Source: Chromatiales bacterium | GTDB taxonomy: Bacteria > Pseudomonadota > Gammaproteobacteria > SZUA-152 | Direction: 5' to 3' | Assembly (NCBI GenBank): GCA_026999335.1 | Contig: JALTPW010000200.1 | Coordinates: 1-33,984, forward strand | DNA length: 33,984 nucleotides | In this document: in pieces, positions 1 through 6,375 of the stretch | How the letters are laid out: the number at the start of each line of letters is the position of its first letter | Numbering within the stretch: position 1 is the stretch's first letter | The notes under the pieces: model-generated | Told to the model about the DNA's origin: nothing | What the model saw: only the letters and a program-made list of their open reading frames with translations | The model's database searches: none | Translations under genes and position numbers: made by a program

Positions 1-35
1 GGGCGGGGCCGAAACGCTCCATGGAATGACCCACC

Positions 36-401
36 TCAGATATTGAACAACTGCATACCCTCCAACGGACGCAAGAAATCCACCATCAGCGCATCGAGGC
101 CGCCCCAGGGCAGCAGGCGCACTGCGCGTGGCACCATCATCAGCCCTGCCTCGTACAGAAACACCTCGCGGCTCAGAGGCTCACAGAAGGTGTAACCGCG
201 CAACATGGTCCGGTATTCGGCGCGGTACCCGGGCTCACCTTCCCGCGGCTCCGTATACACTGTCAGGACCTGCCCTGCACCCACAGTCAGCGGAACGCCC
301 AGACTCATCCACATCCGCGATACCCGTTCTGCCTCATAGGACTCGAGGTTCAGCAGTCGATACACCGTACCCACGCGTACAACAGCACGATCACATTTCA
401 T
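36..401 (-). CDS. Hypothetical phage early protein (121 aa)
   Basis: ORF; its ATG overlaps the upstream stop (ATGA at 398-401); last complete gene of the early operon in the window. Confidence 0.7.
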   Translation of the reverse strand: MKCDRAVVRVGTVYRLLNLESYEAERVSRMWMSLGVPLTVGAGQVLTVYTEPREGEPGYRAEYRTMLRGYTFCEPLSREVFLYEAGLMMVPRAVRLLPWGGLDALMVDFLRPLEGMQLFNI

Positions 402-619
402 GATTCATCCTCCCCCTGTGGTGGATCCTTCTTTCCCTCAGCCCGCTCCTGGACCTTCTTGCGCAAAAAATTCTCCAGGTCGCCTCTGAAGAGCAGCCCG
501 ATATACGTACCGAAATCGCACTCCTCAGGGATCCGCTCATACGACATATGCCGGATGCCCTTGCGCTGGAGCTTCGGAGGCGCTGTCGCTTCCAACCGTT
601 CTCGCCAGTCCGAGCTCAT
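398..619 (-). CDS. Hypothetical phage protein (73 aa, MSSDWRERLEATAPPK...)
   Basis: ORF 398..691 with the start moved to ATG 619, which overlaps the stop of the upstream small ORF (ATGA). Confidence 0.65.
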   Translation of the reverse strand: MSSDWRERLEATAPPKLQRKGIRHMSYERIPEECDFGTYIGLLFRGDLENFLRKKVQERAEGKKDPPQGEDES

Positions 620-738
620 GGCCGCCGCTCCAGCAGAGACAGCGCAAACAGCGGCGCCATCACAATAGTGCCGATGACTACCACCAGGCATAGCACCGCC
701 AACAGATATCCCCTGACCACCAACTCAAGCACCCTCAT
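616..738 (-). CDS. Small single-TM peptide (40 aa, MRVLELVVRGYLLAVLCLVVVIGTIVMAPLFALSLLERRP)
   Basis: Below the ORF-track cutoff, read by hand; one long hydrophobic segment; overlaps the CII-like end and is ATGA-coupled to the next ORF. Confidence 0.6.
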   Translation of the reverse strand: MRVLELVVRGYLLAVLCLVVVIGTIVMAPLFALSLLERRP

Positions 739-1207
739 CGATCAGCCCCTCCAGCCGCAAGATGAACGCGAAACCTGCCTGCACCACCTCGAAGAATTCC
801 CGCCGCACGCGATCCACCTCGACGCGCTCGATGCGGCCGTCCTCCAGCGTCTCCCGGATTGCCCGCGCGTGCTCTCCGATCTGCTCATGTAGCGCCGCAT
901 AGGCGTCCAGCAGCTCCACGTCCGAGACGCGCGAGAAGTCCCCCAGCGGGATCACGGCATGATTCAAAATCGCCGCCTCGGCCTGCAGGATCCGGAAGTC
1001 CTTTGCAGCGTTCTGGATGGCGACCGCCTCGTGGACGGTCAGGTGGTGGCTGTCCAGGTCTGGATTGACCTTGTTCGAGAGGGTGCCGGGGCGCATGCCC
1101 ACCAGCGGCGCCAGCCCCACGGCACCGGACTTGCGCCGGGCCAGGCGCGGAAACTCGTGGACCACGGCCCACATGGCCTCGTCCAACTGCGAGTGAATCC
1201 CTCGCAC
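725..1207 (-). CDS. Phage regulatory protein CII family (CP76-like)
   Basis: 160 aa; GMRPGTLSNKVNPDLDSHHLTVHEAVAI motif typical of Phage_CP76/CII; GTG start preceded by GGGGGGAGGAATCAC. Confidence 0.75.
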   Translation of the reverse strand: MRGIHSQLDEAMWAVVHEFPRLARRKSGAVGLAPLVGMRPGTLSNKVNPDLDSHHLTVHEAVAIQNAAKDFRILQAEAAILNHAVIPLGDFSRVSDVELLDAYAALHEQIGEHARAIRETLEDGRIERVEVDRVRREFFEVVQAGFAFILRLEGLIDEGA

Positions 1208-1242
1208 GTGATTCCTCCCCCCTCGTTCACGTGATCAATGGG

Positions 1243-1343
1243 GAGGCGACCGGCTTAGTTGTGCTATCATGCACGGCGAGGTGCAAGGTACCCAAAAGCC
1301 AGTCGCCTCACCGCCCCGGCAGGTGTGGCAGCACCCGCCGGGG
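1243..1343 (-). ncRNA. Structured RNA element, candidate c4-like antisense/regulatory RNA
   Basis: Arms GAGGCGACCGGCTT (1243-1256) / AAGCCAGTCGCCTC (1296-1309), inner TGCAC-GGCGAG-GTGCA (1270-1285), and CCCCGGCAGGTG/CACCCGCCGGGG (1314-1343). The single imperfect pair in each long stem is G.U on the minus strand but A.C on plus, favouring a minus-strand RNA. Confidence 0.5.
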
Positions 1344-1386
1344 CACTTCGTTTACTGCTGGAACAGATCCTGTTGCCGGGGCAACT

Positions 1387-1509
1387 TCAAGGCGCCGCCC
1401 GCTCGAACATCTCGTTTTCAGTCTTGCGGTCCAAGGACTCGAGAATGTCCTGAATTCCCTCCTTGTCCTCGTTCATCACCGCGATCTCGACATCAAGCAT
1501 TGACCTCAT
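1387..1509 (-). CDS. Small acidic protein (40 aa, MRSMLDVEIAVMNEDKEGIQDILESLDRKTENEMFERAAP)
   Basis: Read by hand; closely follows the RHH gene on the same strand. Confidence 0.45.
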   Translation of the reverse strand: MRSMLDVEIAVMNEDKEGIQDILESLDRKTENEMFERAAP

Positions 1510-1512
1510 GGC

Positions 1513-1689
1513 TCATCGCTCCTCTTTTTCCAAACTCTCGATCAACCGCACGATGATCTCGGAATTCCGGCTGCGTCCATTACGCTCCGCGGCCTCGCTC
1601 AGCAGCTCCAGCAAGCCCTCCGGGAACCGCACCAGCATGGGTCGTCCTCGCCTGCCCGCCATCGGCTTCAACGTCTTACCCTGACCCAT
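1513..1689 (-). CDS. Arc/Mnt-type ribbon-helix-helix repressor (58 aa)
   Basis: Read by hand: MGQGKTLKPMAGRRGRPMLVRFPEGLLELLSEAAERNGRSRNSEIIVRLIESLEKEER; RxPMLVRFPEGLLELLSEAAERNGRSRNSEIIVRL is a classic Arc/Mnt signature. Confidence 0.8.
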   Translation of the reverse strand: MGQGKTLKPMAGRRGRPMLVRFPEGLLELLSEAAERNGRSRNSEIIVRLIESLEKEER

Positions 1690-1691
1690 GA

Positions 1692-1757
1692 TTACACCGT
1701 GTAACTCATTTTTACCATTATGGTGCTACACCGTCAAGCCACCCATGATTACACTGT
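1692..1757. promoter_or_regulatory. Divergent operator region: palindrome TTACACCGTGTAA (1692-1704) and three TACACYGT copies (1693, 1727, 1750)
   Basis: Repeats between two divergent RHH genes; CCCATGATTACACYGTG occurs twice; candidate minus promoter TTGACG-17-TAAAAA. Confidence 0.6.
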
Positions 1758-1763
1758 GAGGCC

Positions 1764-2060
1764 ATGAGCAGAGACATCAGCCCCTTTGGCCTGCGCATGC
1801 CCCACGACCTGCGGGCCGCCCTCGAGCGATCCGCGAAAGATGCCGGTCGCAGCCTCAACATGGAAATCGTCAAGCGCCTCGAGGAGAGCGTCCAGAGCGA
1901 GCGCCGCCTCAGCCTCCTGGCAAAGGAAAGCCCACTGCATGCCATCATGATCGCCAAGGAGATGATCACCCAGGCCCTCAAGATCATCGGCGAGGCGGCC
2001 GCCCAGCTCGGCACCGACAGCGGCCGGGAGCCCCCGCCAGGGCAGGGTAGCGGCCCCTGA
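1764..2060 (+). CDS. Arc-family DNA-binding protein (98 aa)
   Basis: FGLRMPHDLRAALERSAKDAGRSLNMEIVKRLEES = Arc-like DNA-binding domain. Confidence 0.85.
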   Translation: MSRDISPFGLRMPHDLRAALERSAKDAGRSLNMEIVKRLEESVQSERRLSLLAKESPLHAIMIAKEMITQALKIIGEAAAQLGTDSGREPPPGQGSGP

Positions 2061-2123
2061 TGTGTGAGGCCTGACTGCAGGCTCACGTCCCAACACCGTC
2101 CCCATTCTGATAGCTTGACGATC

Positions 2124-2336
2124 ATGGACACCGTCACCATCACTCACGAGGGCCGTCGGTACACGGGTCAATATCGCGTCCAAGGGAGTAGATGCGTAGT
2201 TTTTCACAATCGGGCAACCAACGAGGCAGAACTACACGGCTTGCCGCCTGCAGGTCTGGCCCGTCAGCTACTTTTCGAGATCGTAGCTCGGCGAGGTCAG
2301 GGGCTTCCCGACCCGCCAGATGGGCACTCAGATTGA
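2124..2336 (+). CDS. Possible small phage protein (70 aa, MDTVTITHEGRRYTGQYRV...LARQLLFEIV)
   Basis: Protein-like N-terminus; lies antisense to the 3' part of 2140..2472. Confidence 0.35.
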   Translation: MDTVTITHEGRRYTGQYRVQGSRCVVFHNRATNEAELHGLPPAGLARQLLFEIVARRGQGLPDPPDGHSD

Positions 2337-2472
2337 AATATGCCTGCATGTACGGCACCAGCTCCGCATCGGCCATCCCCTCGTCCCGGCGATAGTCGAT
2401 GAAAAAGCCCAGCCCGATGACGGCATGCGCCAGATCCTCGCGGGAGACGGTGACGGTCGTCGCGGGCCCCAT
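2140..2472 (-). CDS. Hypothetical phage early protein (110 aa)
   Basis: Starts 7 nt after the antirepressor stop, with AGAGGTGAG upstream. Confidence 0.55.
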   Translation of the reverse strand: MGPATTVTVSREDLAHAVIGLGFFIDYRRDEGMADAELVPYMQAYFNLSAHLAGREAPDLAELRSRKVADGPDLQAASRVVLPRWLPDCEKLRIYSLGRDIDPCTDGPRE

Positions 2473-2479
2473 GGTGGAC

Positions 2480-3145
2480 TCACCTCTGATCCAGCATGTC
2501 CGGTTGGTAACTCACCCCGGCCTTGCGCGCCATGCTCTGGATCAACTGCTCCAGGATCAGGCGCTGCTGCGGGTCCTCGCTCATCCGCTTTTCCTTGATG
2601 GCCGAGAGCAGTGCCCGCGCCGCCTGGATCTGGGCAGCCTGCGCCAGGCGCTCGTTGCGGCTCATGATCCCGCCGGCGGACTCGTACTGGTGCAGCACGT
2701 CGTCCCACTCCTCCTGCTTCTGCAGCAGGAAGTCCGCGCCGTCTACGTTGCCACCGGCGCGGACTTGTTCCGGGTTGATGGTGTTCAGATAGGCGGCCAC
2801 CCGGTCCAGGCGGATGGCCAGCATCTGGCGGGACTGGCCGGCGAAATTGAACTCCGCCAGGCAAACCCCGAGACGGCGTGCGAGATAGGGTAGTTTTGGC
2901 TGGTCTGCACCGGCATTGCCTGCAGATTCCGGGCCTTGTTCCGTCGGTTTCTCGGGATCTGCAGGGTACAAAGGTACCCCGCAGGTCTCGTCTTTTACGC
3001 CGAATTTCTTCTTTTGGCGGGACCACTGGAGCCCAAAGACATCAGAAATCGGCTTCAGCGGGACGATGTCCCGCCCCTGGGCGTCCTGCGTCACCGGCAG
3101 CATCACGCCGGCGAAATTCAGATTGAGGCTGACCTTGTGCATCAT
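2480..3145 (-). CDS. Phage antirepressor (P22_AR_N-like N-terminal domain)
   Basis: 221 aa from ATG 3145: GRDIVPLKPISDVFGLQWSRQKKKF...RLDRVAAYLNTINPEQV...WDDVLHQYE matches the P22_AR_N layout; ATGA overlap with the cro-like stop. Confidence 0.8.
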   Translation of the reverse strand: MMHKVSLNLNFAGVMLPVTQDAQGRDIVPLKPISDVFGLQWSRQKKKFGVKDETCGVPLYPADPEKPTEQGPESAGNAGADQPKLPYLARRLGVCLAEFNFAGQSRQMLAIRLDRVAAYLNTINPEQVRAGGNVDGADFLLQKQEEWDDVLHQYESAGGIMSRNERLAQAAQIQAARALLSAIKEKRMSEDPQQRLILEQLIQSMARKAGVSYQPDMLDQR

Positions 3146-3351
3146 GCGGCTTCTCCTTTTGGCTGGTGCTTGTACAGGTCCTCGAACGTGACCTGCCCCT
3201 GCGTAACCTCGACGATCTTGCGCGCATGCCGGGGTTCCGGGAACTTTTTCCCATATATCCACCTGTGGACGGTAGGCTGCTTCACACCGACCATTTGTGC
3301 GAAATCCGCCTGCGTCAGATTTTTCCTAGCAATGTATTCGTCGATCGTCAT
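3142..3351 (-). CDS. Cro-like HTH regulator (69 aa)
   Basis: MTIDEYIARKNLTQADFAQMVGVKQPTVHRWIYGKKFPEP HTH; divergent from the repressor; start 3351 is set by the promoter at 3359-3387. Confidence 0.85.
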   Translation of the reverse strand: MTIDEYIARKNLTQADFAQMVGVKQPTVHRWIYGKKFPEPRHARKIVEVTQGQVTFEDLYKHQPKGEAA

Positions 3352-3358
3352 TGTGGTA

Positions 3359-3387
3359 GATATACCTGATAGGAATACATGAGTCAA
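3359..3387 (-). promoter_or_regulatory. Cro-like gene promoter TTGACT-N17-TATATC
   Basis: -35 TTGACT (3387-3382), 17-nt spacer, -10 TATATC (3364-3359); ATG is 7 nt beyond the -10. Confidence 0.65.
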
Positions 3388-3427
3388 CCTATTAGGAACA
3401 TTAACCAAAATATACCCATCGGGTATA
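3361..3427. promoter_or_regulatory. Three-operator immunity region
   Basis: 17-bp dyads TATACCTGATAGGAATA (3361-3377), TCAACCTATTAGGAACA (3384-3400), TATACCCATCGGGTATA (3411-3427, perfect 7-bp arms). Confidence 0.75.
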
Positions 3428-3429
3428 AT
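3401..3429 (+). promoter_or_regulatory. Repressor promoter TTAACC-N17-TATAAT
   Basis: -35 TTAACC (3401-3406), 17-nt spacer, perfect -10 TATAAT (3424-3429); ATG at 3436. Confidence 0.75.
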
Positions 3430-3435
3430 CCTTCG

Positions 3436-3804
3436 ATGAGTATCAATGCTCGGATAAGGCGGGCTAGGATGGCAGCGGACATGACAAAATCGGATCTAGG
3501 ACGACAAGTAGGTGTAACGCCGGCCACCGCGATCCGATGGGAGCTGCCGCCTGAGCATCCGGACAGCAGAACACCGACAGTTGATAAGTTAGCGCTGATC
3601 GCACAGATCACCGGCGTCAGCTTCGAGTGGCTGGCCACCGGCCGCGGCGAGATGGCCGCGCCGGCCGGAGGCGGCACCACAGCGCCCCCCGTCTACAGCG
3701 ACGACCTCCTCCCCCTCACCGCAGACGAACGCCAGCTCCTGCGCCGCTTCCGCGCACTGCCACCCAAAAAACGCAAGGCGGTGATCGAATTGCTGAGGGA
3801 GTAG
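3436..3804 (+). CDS. XRE-family cI-like repressor, short (122 aa), no S24 peptidase domain
   Basis: MSINARIRRARMAADMTKSDLGRQVGVTPATAIRWE HTH; ORF ends without a LexA/S24-like C-terminus. Confidence 0.8.
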   Translation: MSINARIRRARMAADMTKSDLGRQVGVTPATAIRWELPPEHPDSRTPTVDKLALIAQITGVSFEWLATGRGEMAAPAGGGTTAPPVYSDDLLPLTADERQLLRRFRALPPKKRKAVIELLRE

Positions 3805-3806
3805 CC

Positions 3807-4622
3807 ATGACCAACGAGGAAATCGCCAACGACTGGCGCAGCCGTGCAATGTCAATCCTGCAGTGGGAGAGATGTCCTAACCAGGCTGGATTAGTGGAAG
3901 GAGAAGCTGGAGGATATTTCGTTCAGGCTGATGGGTTTCCCAGGCGCGGTTATCTGAAGCCCGTAAGACCTCATTCTGATGCCGCCACGGTGTCCCGGGC
4001 GGCGCGAGAGAAAATTGCCGCTGACCTCGCGCACGATTTGGGGTTGCCTGTGCCACCTGTGCAATTGGTGCAGCTTGACGATGCGCCGGATGGGTGCGAA
4101 AAAGCCGTTGCAGTCAGCTTGATCATGTACCCTGTTCAGCACTCGTGGAGTTTGATCAACCAGATTGATCTGAGCGAAAACCCCACTGGATTGGCCATTG
4201 CACGGGTGTTGTCTGAATGTTCACCGATGCTCGTTTTTGACACATGGGTCGATCAGACAGATCATGCCGATCATCCGCACAATATCGTGTGGGGATATGA
4301 CCGTAAGAACCTAAGTGACTCCAAGATCATATTCCTGGATTTTGCTTTTTCTATGGGATTCAGAGGCTCATGGGCAAATGGTGACTGGCGAAATATCAGG
4401 ATTGCTGGATTTCCAAGAAAGATGAAGGAAGTGCTTCGTCCTGACGATATCAGTAGCACGGTTCAGAAAATCTCCGACATGGACGATAGCAACATTTACG
4501 AGATCGTGACCAGGATTCCGCCAAGCCATCTTGATGACAGCCAAAAAGAAGTGATCATCGAAGGATTGTGTGGCAGAAAAACTCTTCTTCCTCATGTGTT
4601 TTCTAGTATAATGAATGGCTAA
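3807..4622 (+). CDS. HipA-like kinase (HipA_2-type) (271 aa)
   Basis: GYLKP lysine, LGLPVPPVQLVQLD, FDTWVDQTDHADHPHNIVWG catalytic-loop-like and IIFLDFAFSMG metal-loop-like motifs; ATG 2 nt after the repressor stop. Confidence 0.65.
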   Translation: MTNEEIANDWRSRAMSILQWERCPNQAGLVEGEAGGYFVQADGFPRRGYLKPVRPHSDAATVSRAAREKIAADLAHDLGLPVPPVQLVQLDDAPDGCEKAVAVSLIMYPVQHSWSLINQIDLSENPTGLAIARVLSECSPMLVFDTWVDQTDHADHPHNIVWGYDRKNLSDSKIIFLDFAFSMGFRGSWANGDWRNIRIAGFPRKMKEVLRPDDISSTVQKISDMDDSNIYEIVTRIPPSHLDDSQKEVIIEGLCGRKTLLPHVFSSIMNG

Positions 4623-4635
4623 CGTGGAGGGGGCG

Positions 4636-5154
4636 ATGCGCGTAAGATATCATTACGCTGTTTTGAGTTACTGTGGGGATTTGACGGATCCTGGAGCACC
4701 TTCAATTCCTGTGGGTGCCATTGCTATCGGTAATCTGTCTGAGAACACCGTATTCGTCTTGTCTATTACCAGAAGCGGTTCTATCGAAGACGCCATTCCT
4801 GACTTGCAAGATCCATTTTCAGCGCGGATTCTGAGCAGATTCCACTCTTTCGTAGAACACCAAATTGAGGATGGCCTTGTGCATTCTGGTGTGGACGGAT
4901 TTTTGCATTGGTTGCAGGAAAAACTGAGGAATACAATCCATATTTCTGCTATTCATCAACGTGAATGCGAGATCCCGGATATCGCGTCTGCGACACTACT
5001 ATTGTCACAGGAAGCAGACAGTGTATTCAAAGAGCGGCTTGCAACGACATGGCGTGAGTCCACAAAGGACATCAGCCTCAATGATTTCCCAGACATCCAC
5101 CTGTCGTATAAGGAACCTTCCCGTAGTCCGCGTCATGCGGTGGCTCATGGTTGA
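4636..5154 (+). CDS. Uncharacterised partner of the HipA-like kinase (172 aa)
   Basis: ORF 4615..5154; preferred start 4636 has GGAGG 5 nt upstream; RYHYAVLSYCGDL...PVGAIAIGN loosely resembles DUF3037-type partners. Confidence 0.6.
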   Translation: MRVRYHYAVLSYCGDLTDPGAPSIPVGAIAIGNLSENTVFVLSITRSGSIEDAIPDLQDPFSARILSRFHSFVEHQIEDGLVHSGVDGFLHWLQEKLRNTIHISAIHQRECEIPDIASATLLLSQEADSVFKERLATTWRESTKDISLNDFPDIHLSYKEPSRSPRHAVAHG

Positions 5155-5175
5155 ATGCATCTGTGCAGATCGGCT

Positions 5176-5265
5176 CTATTCCCTGGTATGCCGCCCGACA
5201 GCGAACCCGAACACGGCACCGATCGTGAACGCCGTCAGCACGGCCTCTGCGAGCATCTCCATCAT
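5176..5265 (-). CDS. Small TM peptide (29 aa, MMEMLAEAVLTAFTIGAVFGFAVGRHTRE)
   Basis: Read by hand; start overlaps the holin stop (ATGA at 5262-5265); one hydrophobic helix. Confidence 0.5.
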   Translation of the reverse strand: MMEMLAEAVLTAFTIGAVFGFAVGRHTRE

Positions 5266-5810
5266 CGCCTGAGCACTCCCAGAAGTCCCGCCAACGGGCC
5301 TGGTTTCTGCATGCCCAGGCGGTTCTGCTGCTCACGGCGCAGCTCTCCGAAGTATTTGCCCAGCAGGCCCGCGGGCAGGGCAGTGAGGGAGGCGAATACC
5401 GTCCACAGGTAGGGCTGGTTCAGCGCCTCGATGCCGCCCTGGTAGACACCCCAGCCCAGCAGGCCGGCAAAGGCGACGGTCTCGAAGACGAACAGCCACG
5501 CCATCATCAGCGCGATCCGGGGCCGGGTGGACTGCCCGTCCGCCTCCGCCATGGCCTTGTAGCGCTCGGTCCAACCGCGCTCCTGCTCGATCTGCAAATC
5601 GATCTCGCGCTCCATCAGCGCCGCCCGCTGGTCTGCCGGCAAGGCGTCCACAGCAGACAGGATCTCCCCACCGGTGGCGGTGTCCGGCAAGCGCTTGTCC
5701 GGCGGCAACACGGCATTGACCGCGGCCAGGATGGCCGGGCCTCCAGGGATGAACGGCGCCGCCACCGCGGCCAGGGGCCGCAGGGATGCCAAGATCTTCT
5801 TCAGTTTCAT
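5262..5810 (-). CDS. Holin-like membrane protein (3TM / GTA-holin type)
   Basis: MKLKKILASLRPLAAVAAPFIPGGPAILAAVNAVLP...IALMMAWLFVFETVAFAGLLGWG...WTVFASLTALPAGLLGKYFGELR; start at ATG 5810. Confidence 0.75.
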   Translation of the reverse strand: MKLKKILASLRPLAAVAAPFIPGGPAILAAVNAVLPPDKRLPDTATGGEILSAVDALPADQRAALMEREIDLQIEQERGWTERYKAMAEADGQSTRPRIALMMAWLFVFETVAFAGLLGWGVYQGGIEALNQPYLWTVFASLTALPAGLLGKYFGELRREQQNRLGMQKPGPLAGLLGVLRR

Positions 5811-6061
5811 CGCCGCCACCTCGCACGCAGGTAGTGCTTGAGGATGGAGAGGTAGATCAGCCCCCAGGGCGGCAGGGCGCTGAGCACATGGGGCAGACCG
5901 ATGCGACCGCCGATCCTCGCCTTGATGAGGCTCTCGGGCAGCCCCAGACAACGCATGCCTTCAGCGAACAGATTGACCCAGGCATGTCCCTCGTAGTAAT
6001 CAGGGCTCCGGTCCCTCATCGCGTACCGGAACCGCCTCCAGTGTGGCGTCATGCAGTGCAT
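5807..6061 (-). CDS. Conserved-looking small phage protein (up to 84 aa)
   Basis: ORF upstream of the holin with ATGA overlap; start uncertain because it overlaps 6000..6365. Confidence 0.6.
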   Translation of the reverse strand: MHCMTPHWRRFRYAMRDRSPDYYEGHAWVNLFAEGMRCLGLPESLIKARIGGRIGLPHVLSALPPWGLIYLSILKHYLRARWRR

Positions 6062-6365
6062 GGTCCCTCCTTCTGCCGAGCAGGTTGGTTTGATGTGCCA
6101 CCAGGGCGTTGAATGCGTCCTGGCCCCGTTTCATGTCCTCACGCAGGATCTCGATAGCCTGGGTCTGCCCGCGGTTGGTCTGCGACATCTCCACCATCAG
6201 GATGGGTTGCCAGGCGATGGCGCAACACCACTCGTCCACGATCTCCTCGGACTGTGGATGCTTCCCAGTGATGCGCGTGTACCATGCACAACGGCGCAGC
6301 TTCCCGTCCACAGCCTCTTCGCAGGTGTGCCCCAGCGGGCAGGTCAGTTCGACATCGATGCTCAT
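6000..6365 (-). CDS. Conserved phage protein with Cys-rich N-terminus (121 aa)
   Basis: CPLGHTCEEAVDGKLRRCAWYTRITGKHPQ...DEWCCAIAWQPILMVE; resembles a family seen in phage tail/lysis regions. Confidence 0.65.
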   Translation of the reverse strand: MSIDVELTCPLGHTCEEAVDGKLRRCAWYTRITGKHPQSEEIVDEWCCAIAWQPILMVEMSQTNRGQTQAIEILREDMKRGQDAFNALVAHQTNLLGRRRDHALHDATLEAVPVRDEGPEP

Positions 6366-6375
6366 GGTGCGGCCC

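Noticed and set aside
2328-3026. 232-aa minus ORF overlapping the antirepressor in another frame
   Set aside because: Arg/Pro/Gly-rich shadow frame; the 2480..3145 frame carries the P22_AR_N motif
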